Shown here piece after piece: positions 36,964 to 44,823 of a stretch of 64,000 nt of DNA; position 1 is the stretch's first letter; each line of letters starts with the position of its first letter. Both the position numbers and the translations under genes were made by a program. The DNA comes from Parabacteroides sp. (GTDB lineage Bacteria > Bacteroidota > Bacteroidia > Bacteroidales > Tannerellaceae). The stretch lies in assembly GCA_017481945.1 (NCBI GenBank), contig JAFUOJ010000015.1, positions 1-64,000 of the forward strand, read 5' to 3'. The notes under the pieces were generated by a model. That model was given only the letters and a program-made list of their open reading frames with translations. It ran no database searches and was not told the origin of the DNA.

Positions 36964-38145
36964 TTACAGCTTGAATTTATAGAGCTGTGCCATCACCTTA
37001 TGATATTCGTTCTGCAACTGCATGTAGTTTTGCATGCTCTGATACAATGTTGTCACATCAACAAAATATTCAATCATGGAGATCTGCCCGGCCTGGATTG
37101 CTTTATTTAATAAAGCTAAATTGTTTTGACTTTTTAGCACTTCGTTATATTCATCAATGGAAGCCTTCAAGGCAACAGACTGATTATACAATTGAAGTAA
37201 CTCTTTCTCAACAATCGTTTCCGCATTCTCTAACTGCAAATCGGAATAAAGGCTCTGTGCCTTTGCCTGCTTTACATTGTTCCGATTGGCAAAAATAGGA
37301 ATACTAATCCCCACCAGAAAGCCATTATATCGTTCTCCACCGGAAGAGGGATTCATACGATAGCCCACACTGAAAGAGGGTAATCCCTTTGCACGATTGA
37401 CGCTAATCTGACGTGTAGCTGCGTTCTTCTCACTTTGTAAAGCCAACAAACGGCGGTCAGCTGTCATGGCCTCTTGCTTCAAATCGATAAAAGAGTGCGG
37501 AGCCTCCATTGGCGCATACTCTGTAGCAGTAAAAGAGATTTCAGCTCCTCCATTCAAAGCGGCTAATTCCTGTAACTTTGCTACGCGAGCAGTCTCATTC
37601 ATACGGGCTTCATTACGTACATTCAGCAGTTCCAATTCGATTTTATTTGTCTCTAGAATGTTTGCGTCTCCGCTCTCCAATCGCTGCTTATAGAGAGCGG
37701 ACAACTGTTCTGCATTCTGTCGACGAGTCTCCAATAGGGCTTTCTGTTGATTCAAAAGGATTAAATCCAAACAAACCTCCTTAGCCTGTAATAAGATTTG
37801 TTGGCGAAGTTCATCACTTTGTTTATCCAAGCTTTCTCCTTTTACTTTTGCCCACTTATTACGTTGTACGTACAAAGAAGGAAAATCAAAGTCTTGAGAA
37901 GCAATAAACTCTCCGGTAAATCCCATCCCCTCTTTGTTGCCATACAGGTGTGAATAAGTAACGGAAGGATTTGGCAAGTTATTCTCAACTTTAGTCTCCA
38001 ACTTCTGAGCCGTTACCAATTGGCGATTGGCCTGCAGCTCTTTGTTGTTGGCTTCTACCATCCGAAGGACTTCGTCGATAGAGGTCTGCGCTCCTATCGT
38101 CCCAACTGTAGCGGCAAATGCCATGGTTAATATGAATCGTTTCAT
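36964..38145 (-). CDS. czcC: TolC-like outer-membrane component of heavy-metal efflux (CzcC type)
   Basis: 393 residues. Signal peptide MKRFILTMAFAATVGTIGAQ, followed by long amphipathic helices with Ala/Gln/Leu heptads (ANNKELQANRQLVTAQKLETKVENN; QKALLETRRQNAEQLSALYKQRLESGDANILE) typical of OEP repeats. It forms the trimeric exit duct for the RND pump encoded upstream, whose stop it overlaps by 4 bp. The 3' flank holds a palindrome array. Confidence 0.9.
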   Translation of the reverse strand: MKRFILTMAFAATVGTIGAQTSIDEVLRMVEANNKELQANRQLVTAQKLETKVENNLPNPSVTYSHLYGNKEGMGFTGEFIASQDFDFPSLYVQRNKWAKVKGESLDKQSDELRQQILLQAKEVCLDLILLNQQKALLETRRQNAEQLSALYKQRLESGDANILETNKIELELLNVRNEARMNETARVAKLQELAALNGGAEISFTATEYAPMEAPHSFIDLKQEAMTADRRLLALQSEKNAATRQISVNRAKGLPSFSVGYRMNPSSGGERYNGFLVGISIPIFANRNNVKQAKAQSLYSDLQLENAETIVEKELLQLYNQSVALKASIDEYNEVLKSQNNLALLNKAIQAGQISMIEYFVDVTTLYQSMQNYMQLQNEYHKVMAQLYKFKL

Positions 38146-41100
38146 GCGTTATCGTCTTTATTCATTAATAAATATACAATCGGAATGATGAATCCATTTA
38201 GGAAAGTAGAGGTTAATAAGCCACCCAAAATCACCGTTGCCATCGGGCTCTGGATCTCGTTCCCCGGAAGATCTCCATTCAAAGCCAGCGGAATCAATGC
38301 CAACGCTGAGCTAAGAGCTGTCATCAAAATTGGATTCAAACGGTCTTTTGAACCTTGAATAATAGCTTGTAGCAATGGCATATTCTCCTCTTTACGTAGA
38401 TAAGTATAATGGCTGATTAGCAGCATACCATTACGAGTTGCAATACCAAACAATGAGATGAAACCAATAATCGCAGGGATACTAATCTCTCCTGAGGTAA
38501 AACGCAGGATAAAGACACCACCTATCAAAGCTAACGGGAGATTCAACATAATGACTCCACTCTCTTTCGCGTCCTTAAACTCGTGATACAACAGCATGAA
38601 GATAACCAACAGAGACATCAATGAAGTCAACAACAATGTACGGCTGGCAGCTTGTTCACTTTCAAATTGTCCGCCATATTCGATGTGATATCCCTCCGGC
38701 AATTGAATCGAAGCGTCAACCTTTTCTTGAATGTCCTTCACGATACTGCCTAAGTCTCGATCTGCAACATTCCCACTAATCACGATCTTTCTCTGTACAT
38801 TCTCTCGGTTTATGGTATTCGGACCTGTAACGGAACGAATCTCAGCAATATGACTCAAAGGGACTTTCTTATCTCCAGCGTCAATCATTAGGTTACGGAT
38901 ATCCTCCATCGTCGCACGGCTCTCATTAGAAGCTTTTACCGTTAAGTCGAACCGTTTTCCATCATCATACACTTCGCTAACAGCTTCACCACCTAACATA
39001 ACATTCACATACTCCTCCAATTCAGGTAGCGGAATGCCATACTGCGCCATCAATTCCCGTTTCGGAATGATAGTGAATTGCGGACGTTCAATCTGTTGTT
39101 CTACTTTCAGGTCTACCAAACCCGGAATCCCTTGAATTGCTTCCTTGATTTGATTACCTATCGTAAACATCTGATTCAAATCTGTTCCAAAGAGTTTAAT
39201 GGCAATGTTAGCTTCCGTACCGGAAAGCATAGCGTCTATACGATGAGATATTGGCTGACCGATTTCAATATTTGCCCCACTGATCGTAGAAAGTTTCTCA
39301 CGCACATCGTTCACAACTTCACTACGGCTTCGATCTTTCAATTCGAAAGGAGCTTCGATCTCTGAGACATTCACACCTAAAGCATGTTCATCCAATTCTG
39401 CACGACCAGTCTTACGTGCTACAGTTTGTATTTCAGGGACCTGCAATAAAAGCTCTTCAGCTCTACGACCCAATGCGTCTGACTCTTCTAAGGAGATACC
39501 AGGCAATGAACTAACATTAATTGTGAAAGAGCCTTCATTAAAGGAGGGCAAGAAGCTACGACCTAAAGTAAAAAACGTACCTAAAGCAACTACAAATAAT
39601 AGGATTGTACCTCCTAAAACAGCCTTTCTCCGGTTCAAAGCAAACTCTAATGCCGTTCCATACCAACCTTTCAAAGTACGTGCCACCCACGCCTCTTGGT
39701 CTTGACTCTGCATAACCTCTTTGCGATTCAATAAATAGCTACATAAGACAGGAGTCAACGTCAAAGCCACGACAGTAGAAGCAAACAAGGCAACGATAAA
39801 AGCAATACCCAGCGGGAGCAACATGCGTCCTTCCATTCCGCTTAAGAAGAAAAGAGGGACAAAGCTAACAACAATAATCAATGTTGAATTTAAAATGGGC
39901 ATACGTACTTCACGAGAAGCGTCATACACTACATCTAAAATCGAGCGTTGTTGCTCCACTGGCAAGAGACGATTCTCTCGAATTCGTTTGAATACATTCT
40001 CTACATCGACAATTGCGTCATCCACTAACGAACCAATAGCAATTGCCATACCTCCTAAACTCATCGTATTAATCGTTAACCCTAAATAATGTAAGGTCAA
40101 GATAGAGACTAACAGAGAGAGCGGCAATGCAACCAAAGAGATAACCGTAGTCCGCACATTCATTAGGAATAGGAACAACACGACTATCACAAAGAAACTT
40201 CCTTCAAAGAGACTATTCTTTACGTTATCAATCGAATTATCAATGAAGCGGCTCTGACGGAAAATATCTGTAGAAACATGTACATCGGCTGGTAGATTCT
40301 TTTGTAGATCGGCTACAATCGCATCTAACTTTGCTGTCAAATCAATGGTGCTGGTATTCGGCTGTTTGGTTACCGTAATCAAGACTGCCGGTTTAGTACG
40401 TTCGGAAGCTGTTCCCAACTTCGGGCTCTTTGCTCCTATTTGAATCGTAGCAATATTCTCCAATAATACAGGAGAACCGCCTATAGTCTTCACAACTCCT
40501 TTTCCTATCTCTTCGGCAAGAGTTGTCGAGAGAATACCGCGTAAGATATATTCATTACCATATTCATACAAGACTCCTCCATTTGCATTCCGATTCATAT
40601 TACGAGTAACAGCTAATACCTCATCTAAGGTTATTCCATAGTGGCGCATACGTGTCGGATCCAACAAGATCTGGTATTCTTTGATATCACCACCAATCAC
40701 TGCTACTTGCGCAACACCACCCGTTGATAACAAACGCGGACGGAAAGTCCAATCAGCAATCGTACGTAAATCCATCGGAGTGGTAGCTACCTCACCTTGC
40801 TTATTTTCATCAATCGTCAAGCCAATAATCATCATCTCACCCAAGATAGAAGACTGCGGTCCTAACGTTGGCTTCCCGACGTAGTCAGGAAGGCTTTCAC
40901 TGACAATCGCTAACTTCTCCGAGACAATCTGACGAGCCAAATAAATATCCGTGCCCCAATCAAATTCAACCCAAACAACAGAGAACCCTGTTGTCGATGA
41001 GGAACGCACACGGCGTACGCCTGTCGCCCCATTCACAGCAGTCTCCACAGGGAAAGTTACCAAGCGTTCTACCTCTTCAGGAGCCATACCATTCGCTTCC

Positions 41101-41252
41101 GTCATGACTACAACGGTCGGAGCATTCAGATCTGGGAATACATCCACGTCGGTGTGGAATGCTGTGTAAGTCCCAGCAATCATAAGTAACACTGCACAGA
41201 CTAAAACAACTAATCGATTATGCAGTGAGTAATATATAATCTTGTTTAGCAT
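38142..41252 (-). CDS. czcA: Heavy-metal RND efflux pump (CzcA/CusA family)
   Basis: 1036 residues with the RND layout of 12 helices and two large periplasmic loops. N-terminal DVDVFPDLNAPTVVVMTEANGMAPEEVERLVTFPVE is the HME-RND signature. The helix 4 motif reads AIGSLVDDAIVDVENVFKR: it lacks the DFG of CzcA-type (Zn/Co/Cd) pumps and resembles the CusA-type AIGxxVDxAIVxxEN, yet the three Cu-binding Met positions of CusA (near FTINVSSLPG, GVNVSEIE, HRIDAMLSG) are mostly not Met. The metal is therefore open. It pumps ions from the periplasm or cytoplasm through CzcC. Confidence 0.93.
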   Translation of the reverse strand: MLNKIIYYSLHNRLVVLVCAVLLMIAGTYTAFHTDVDVFPDLNAPTVVVMTEANGMAPEEVERLVTFPVETAVNGATGVRRVRSSSTTGFSVVWVEFDWGTDIYLARQIVSEKLAIVSESLPDYVGKPTLGPQSSILGEMMIIGLTIDENKQGEVATTPMDLRTIADWTFRPRLLSTGGVAQVAVIGGDIKEYQILLDPTRMRHYGITLDEVLAVTRNMNRNANGGVLYEYGNEYILRGILSTTLAEEIGKGVVKTIGGSPVLLENIATIQIGAKSPKLGTASERTKPAVLITVTKQPNTSTIDLTAKLDAIVADLQKNLPADVHVSTDIFRQSRFIDNSIDNVKNSLFEGSFFVIVVLFLFLMNVRTTVISLVALPLSLLVSILTLHYLGLTINTMSLGGMAIAIGSLVDDAIVDVENVFKRIRENRLLPVEQQRSILDVVYDASREVRMPILNSTLIIVVSFVPLFFLSGMEGRMLLPLGIAFIVALFASTVVALTLTPVLCSYLLNRKEVMQSQDQEAWVARTLKGWYGTALEFALNRRKAVLGGTILLFVVALGTFFTLGRSFLPSFNEGSFTINVSSLPGISLEESDALGRRAEELLLQVPEIQTVARKTGRAELDEHALGVNVSEIEAPFELKDRSRSEVVNDVREKLSTISGANIEIGQPISHRIDAMLSGTEANIAIKLFGTDLNQMFTIGNQIKEAIQGIPGLVDLKVEQQIERPQFTIIPKRELMAQYGIPLPELEEYVNVMLGGEAVSEVYDDGKRFDLTVKASNESRATMEDIRNLMIDAGDKKVPLSHIAEIRSVTGPNTINRENVQRKIVISGNVADRDLGSIVKDIQEKVDASIQLPEGYHIEYGGQFESEQAASRTLLLTSLMSLLVIFMLLYHEFKDAKESGVIMLNLPLALIGGVFILRFTSGEISIPAIIGFISLFGIATRNGMLLISHYTYLRKEENMPLLQAIIQGSKDRLNPILMTALSSALALIPLALNGDLPGNEIQSPMATVILGGLLTSTFLNGFIIPIVYLLMNKDDNA

Positions 41253-41268
41253 AGGTCTTCAAATCTTT

Positions 41269-42534
41269 TTAATGACTATGTGAATGAGCAGGTATTGCAT
41301 TCGAAGCAGAAGCTAAACGAATCTGGTAAGCTCCTTCCGTAACCACTTCATCTCCATCTTTCAGACCACTTAGGATTTGGACTTCCGAACCGTTGTTCGC
41401 TCCCAACTTCACTGGTACCTTCCGATAAGCCTCTTCATGTTCACGAATATAAACGGCATAAAGCCCCTGTTCTTCAATCAAGGCTGAAACCGGAACACTA
41501 ATCACCTGTTCCATCAGATTCGTCAATAAATAGATCTCTACAAAAGAACCGGGAATAATGGCTCCCTTATTATCAAATTCAAAAGTAACGGGAACAAAGA
41601 AAGAGTTCGTATCAGAAGCCTTTCCATAAGACAACAAACGTCCTCTCAAATCAGCTAACTTATAGGTCGTATTGTCATAAGGAGTTCGGAAATTAGCTGA
41701 CTTAACTGCTGCCAAATAGGGATAATACTTCTCTGACACTTCAGCACGTAAGACTAATCGATTACTCTGTGCAATGGTAGCCAGCGGCTGACCGACCGTC
41801 ACGTAGTCTCCCTCTTTCACCTGTAGATTCTTCAGATAGCCATTAATCGGTGAAACCACAGAAACCCCTTTAGCCGTCTGCTTACCGGCTACGGCCTCCC
41901 AAGCCAACTTCGCATTCTCATAATCCAGACGAGCCTGCTCGAAATCTTTCGCAGAGACAATCCTATCTGCTACTAAAGACTGCATACGGTCATACTCTTT
42001 TTTCGCCTTTTCATAAGCGAACTTAGCTTTAGCCGCCACATCTCCCTCAGAGAGAGTATTGGAAGCAAGACTCAGAACAGCTTGTCCTTTGCGAACGGCT
42101 GTCCCTTCGACGAATGATAATGAACCAAAGGTAACCACACCCGGTACGGTTGCGACCACTGTTGCCTCTTCTCCCTGTGCTGCCAAAACACGACCACTGG
42201 TCTTGATCACATTGGTAAATGTACCCGGAACAACCTTCATGGTCTGCAATCCAACAGCTTCAGCCTGTGCTTTCTTAAAAGAAATCTCTCCGGCATGCTC
42301 ATGGGATTCGTGTTCGTGCTCATGTTCATGGTCATGCCCTTCATGATCGTGGTCATGTTCCTCGTGGTCATGATCGTGTGCTTCGTGGTCGTGATCATGT
42401 GCTTCATGTTCATGATCGTGTTCGTGTGTAGCATGCTCGTGCTCATGGTCATGCTCACTATGGGCTGTAGAATGTCCACTACAACCTGCTAAGATGTAGG
42501 CGAAAGCCACCCACATTATATATATCTTTTTCAT
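41269..42534 (-). CDS. czcB: RND periplasmic adaptor lipoprotein with a long His/Asp/Glu-rich N-terminal tract
   Basis: 421 residues from the ATG at 42534, which gives a clean lipoprotein signal (MKKIYIMWVAFAYILAGC); a longer start at 42558 is less likely. After the lipid anchor comes a tract of about 65 residues holding about 26 His alternating with Asp, Glu and Ala (for example HEHDHEHEAHDHDHEAHDHD). The adaptor core follows: barrel-sandwich hybrid (VVATVPGVVTFGSL, VSPINGYLKNLQVKEGDYV), a helical hairpin between them, beta-barrel and membrane-proximal domain. The tract is a likely metal buffer feeding the pump. It lies 16 bp before czcA. Confidence 0.92.
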   Translation of the reverse strand: MKKIYIMWVAFAYILAGCSGHSTAHSEHDHEHEHATHEHDHEHEAHDHDHEAHDHDHEEHDHDHEGHDHEHEHEHESHEHAGEISFKKAQAEAVGLQTMKVVPGTFTNVIKTSGRVLAAQGEEATVVATVPGVVTFGSLSFVEGTAVRKGQAVLSLASNTLSEGDVAAKAKFAYEKAKKEYDRMQSLVADRIVSAKDFEQARLDYENAKLAWEAVAGKQTAKGVSVVSPINGYLKNLQVKEGDYVTVGQPLATIAQSNRLVLRAEVSEKYYPYLAAVKSANFRTPYDNTTYKLADLRGRLLSYGKASDTNSFFVPVTFEFDNKGAIIPGSFVEIYLLTNLMEQVISVPVSALIEEQGLYAVYIREHEEAYRKVPVKLGANNGSEVQILSGLKDGDEVVTEGAYQIRLASASNAIPAHSHSH

Positions 42535-42614
42535 GTGTTCTATAAGTTTATATGTCAATAATAAATAACGTTATTACTCGAAACGTCCTAAGTTCCAAGT
42601 AACTTTCTTCTTTA

Positions 42615-43037
42615 TTAAGCCATAAAGGGAGGAGCACGTAATCCTGACGCTGATACGATCCACGTATCATGCAGGGATTCTATATAGAAGATCCGGTTCT
42701 TCTCCTTCCATAAATTAGAGATAACCGGTTCAGGCGGGTTTATATAATCAAATAAGACCAGTAAAGGGAAAAGATAAGCATGAACGTCAGTTGTATCAGC
42801 ATGTACAAACAGGGAGGTATAAAGAGCGACGTTATGTCCGTTACATCCGCAATCATGTGTTGTATCACAGCCATGCGCCGTATGTCCTTCGTGTTCTTCT
42901 TCCGCCAATTCCACCAACAAAGACTTATAGCAGGGCATTCCATCACTGTGATGATGGTGTGGGACAACTACCGAGAGCAACAACACAAAGCTCGCCAATA
43001 GCATAAAATACCGTACTATAATCTCTTTTCTTTTCAT
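42615..43037 (-). CDS. Small His/Cys-rich exported protein, first gene of the metal-efflux operon
   Basis: 140 residues. One N-terminal membrane or signal segment (YFMLLASFVLLLSVVV), followed by PHHHHSDGMPC, HEGHTAHGCDTTHDCGCNGHN, and a tail containing PPEPV and LRAPPF. The four-His run and the CDTTHDCGC cluster are ready metal ligands. I do not recognise a characterised family; similar small proteins open RND metal operons in Bacteroidetes, so a periplasmic metal sensor or chaperone is inferred. A -7 box ends 5 bp before its ATG. Confidence 0.78.
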   Translation of the reverse strand: MKRKEIIVRYFMLLASFVLLLSVVVPHHHHSDGMPCYKSLLVELAEEEHEGHTAHGCDTTHDCGCNGHNVALYTSLFVHADTTDVHAYLFPLLVLFDYINPPEPVISNLWKEKNRIFYIESLHDTWIVSASGLRAPPFMA

Positions 43038-43042
43038 TGCGA

Positions 43043-43050
43043 CAAAAATA
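43043..43050 (-). promoter_or_regulatory. -7 box of the metal-efflux operon, 5 bp before the start codon
   Basis: Minus-strand TATTTTTG followed by TCGCA and ATG. With the start point normally about 5 nt downstream, the mRNA would begin at or next to the ATG. Confidence 0.5.
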
Positions 43051-43080
43051 CATAAAAGAAAAGAATCTGCATAGAAAAAA

Positions 43081-43211
43081 TAGACTTATCGTTCTACAGC
43101 GTGTAGACTTACCAGTCTATTGTCCGTAGACCGATAAGTCTATTGACTGTAGACCGGTAAGTCTACGGACGATAGACTGGTAAGTCGGCAATATAGCGAC
43201 TAATTACTCTT
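43081..43211. repeat. 23-bp-period tandem array of small palindromes, locus 2
   Basis: 16-bp units plus 7-bp linkers start at 43081 (degenerate), 43104, 43127, 43150, 43173 and, partly, 43196. The good units are TAGACTTACCAGTCTA, TAGACCGATAAGTCTA, TAGACCGGTAAGTCTA and TAGACTGGTAAGTCGG. Segments 43106-43131 and 43161-43186 also pair as 26-bp arms with one G-T, giving a large hairpin. The last unit runs into the stop codon of thi4 (43204-43206). Confidence 0.87.
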
Positions 43212-43977
43212 TATCTAACTTTGCGCAAATCAACTCGGCAGCCTTCTTTCCACTCATCAACATTCCTCCGAAGATGGGACCCATACGGAAGCTTCCGCTT
43301 ACGCCATTTGCTGCCATACCGGAAACGAACAGACCTGGATAGATTTCTTTTGTATTCTCAACGGTCGTTGTCTCACCCAACTCGACATTCAACGAGCGTT
43401 CGCCAATCACACCGCCGGTTGGAGTGTTCAACTTAATATCATTCTTACGAGCCACTACGCGAGCGATTTCACAATCATGTCCGGTTCCTTCCAAAACAAC
43501 CTTTGCCATGATGGTCAACGGGTCAACATGCATACCTTCGCGAATCACCGGGGCCCAATTGACAACAACTCCGGCTACAGCGTCATTATGGAATACGACA
43601 TCTTCAACTGAATAGCAATTGAAAATCGTAGCTCCGGCCTTTGTTGCGCTATAAATCAAAGCAGAAGTCGTATGTACCGAATCCATGATGTAAGTACCGT
43701 TACCAGCGTCTTTATAGCTGACACCCAACTCTTTGATAATCGGCATTGCTTCTTCCTGCACAACAATGTCATTAAACATCATCGCACCGCCCCACATGCC
43801 TCCACCGGGAGCCAACTTACGGTCGAACAAAGCGACTTTCTTACCTGCTTTTGCCAAATAGTAAGCCGCAACAATACCTGAAGGACCGCCTCCTACAATG
43901 GCTACATCAATTGATAGGTTACTCTTTAATTTCTCAAAATAAGAGTTGATAATTCCACTTGAAACGATTTGTTCCAT
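43204..43977 (-). CDS. thi4: Thi4-family thiazole synthase
   Basis: 257 residues, the short form found in archaea and some bacteria. FAD/NAD-binding motif VAIVGGGPSGIVAAYYLAKAG near residue 28, then PGGGMWGGAMMFNDIVVQ, EGMHVDPLTIMAKVVLEGTGHD, and the C-terminal GLFVSGMAANGVSGSFRMGPIFGGMLMSG. It forms the thiazole precursor ADT from NAD and glycine. The yeast suicide Cys205 lies ten residues into the stretch starting GHD; here the aligned residue is not Cys (a Cys occurs directly after GHD instead), so it may use free sulfide catalytically. It is controlled by the TPP riboswitch upstream. Confidence 0.93.
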   Translation of the reverse strand: MEQIVSSGIINSYFEKLKSNLSIDVAIVGGGPSGIVAAYYLAKAGKKVALFDRKLAPGGGMWGGAMMFNDIVVQEEAMPIIKELGVSYKDAGNGTYIMDSVHTTSALIYSATKAGATIFNCYSVEDVVFHNDAVAGVVVNWAPVIREGMHVDPLTIMAKVVLEGTGHDCEIARVVARKNDIKLNTPTGGVIGERSLNVELGETTTVENTKEIYPGLFVSGMAANGVSGSFRMGPIFGGMLMSGKKAAELICAKLDKE

Positions 43978-44053
43978 GTCAAAAATAATTAGAGTTTAAA
44001 CATCAGGAGAGCACGTAGAGGTAACGCTTCCCGTTATTTAGTATAACTACCTT

Positions 44054-44130
44054 TTCCCTTCGCGGCATTACCCGTGCAGGTTCTATGGGTATAATCTCAG
44101 CCTGCCAGAGGGCAAGCACCCCTATGAGAA
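44054..44130 (-). promoter_or_regulatory. TPP riboswitch (THI element) upstream of thi4
   Basis: On the minus strand the conserved parts appear in order: AGGGGTGC, GGCTGAGATTATACCC, GAACCTG and CGGGTAATGCCGCGAAGGGA. P1 can form from TTCTC (44126-44130) and GGGAA (44054-44058). It lies 77 bp upstream of the thi4 ATG, so thiamine pyrophosphate should shut the gene down, probably by blocking translation or by terminating early. Confidence 0.95.
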
Positions 44131-44136
44131 GTGGCG

Positions 44137-44144
44137 TAAAGGTA
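44137..44144 (-). promoter_or_regulatory. Near-consensus -7 box for the thi4 transcript
   Basis: Minus-strand TACCTTTA, one base off TAnnTTTG, just 5' of the riboswitch. Confidence 0.35.
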
Positions 44145-44149
44145 GTAAA

Positions 44150-44791
44150 TTATCCGAAATGAGGCGGCTGTTTGTTTATTTTTCGTTCAACAAAGCTCTT
44201 GATGAACTCTACCGTCTCGTCTACACCTAAGACAGAGACATCAATAGAGAAATTATAAGAAGAGGCTGCTCCCCACTCTTTATTAGTGTAATAATTATAG
44301 TAAGAGGCACGAGATTTATCGGTCTTCAGAATAAGTTCCTTTGCCTGTTCAACGGTCAAGTTCTGACTCTCAAGGATTCGTTGGATCCGATTCTCCTTTG
44401 TATTATGGATAAAGAAGCTCAAGCAATTGGGATTGTCCCGCAGGATATAATCTGCACATCGTCCAACTATTACACAGGAGCCCTTTTCCGCCAAGTTTCG
44501 GATCGTATCACTCTGATATAAGAACAAGCGATCGTTAGACAAAATATCGTTATAGGGAGTAAATAGTCCCATATAGGAATACCCCATAGTAAAGGCATAC
44601 GACAGACCGCTGGAGGCTCGTTCATCAGCCTTCTCAAAGAACTCTTCACTCAGACCACTCTCCTTGGCTGCTAATGCCATCAGCTCTTTATCATAATAGG
44701 CGATATTCAAAGCCTTTGCTAACTTCTTACCTATCTCACGCCCTCCACTTCCAAACTGGCGACCAATAGTTAATATAATCTTATTATTCAT
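44150..44791 (-). CDS. Cytidylate kinase-like family protein
   Basis: 213 residues of the AAK13189-type (PF13189) family. The P-loop region reads ITIGRQFGSGGREIGKKLAKALN, followed by YYDKELMALAAKESGL and GSCVIVGRCADYIL. It is related to but distinct from true Cmk (no CMP-binding insert seen clearly). Nucleoside monophosphate kinase activity is likely, substrate uncertain. It is 32 bp downstream of the MATE gene. Confidence 0.85.
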   Translation of the reverse strand: MNNKIILTIGRQFGSGGREIGKKLAKALNIAYYDKELMALAAKESGLSEEFFEKADERASSGLSYAFTMGYSYMGLFTPYNDILSNDRLFLYQSDTIRNLAEKGSCVIVGRCADYILRDNPNCLSFFIHNTKENRIQRILESQNLTVEQAKELILKTDKSRASYYNYYTNKEWGAASSYNFSIDVSVLGVDETVEFIKSFVERKINKQPPHFG

Positions 44792-44823
44792 GTATATCTT
44801 ATTTAAGTGTTAATACAAAAATG

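Noticed and set aside
42237-42492. Met/His- and Met/Val-rich ORFs in other frames of the adaptor gene
   Set aside because: They arise from the repetitive codons of the His-rich tract.
43081-43211. CRISPR array
   Set aside because: Repeats are 16 bp with 7-bp linkers and are imperfect palindromes; no cas genes are nearby.
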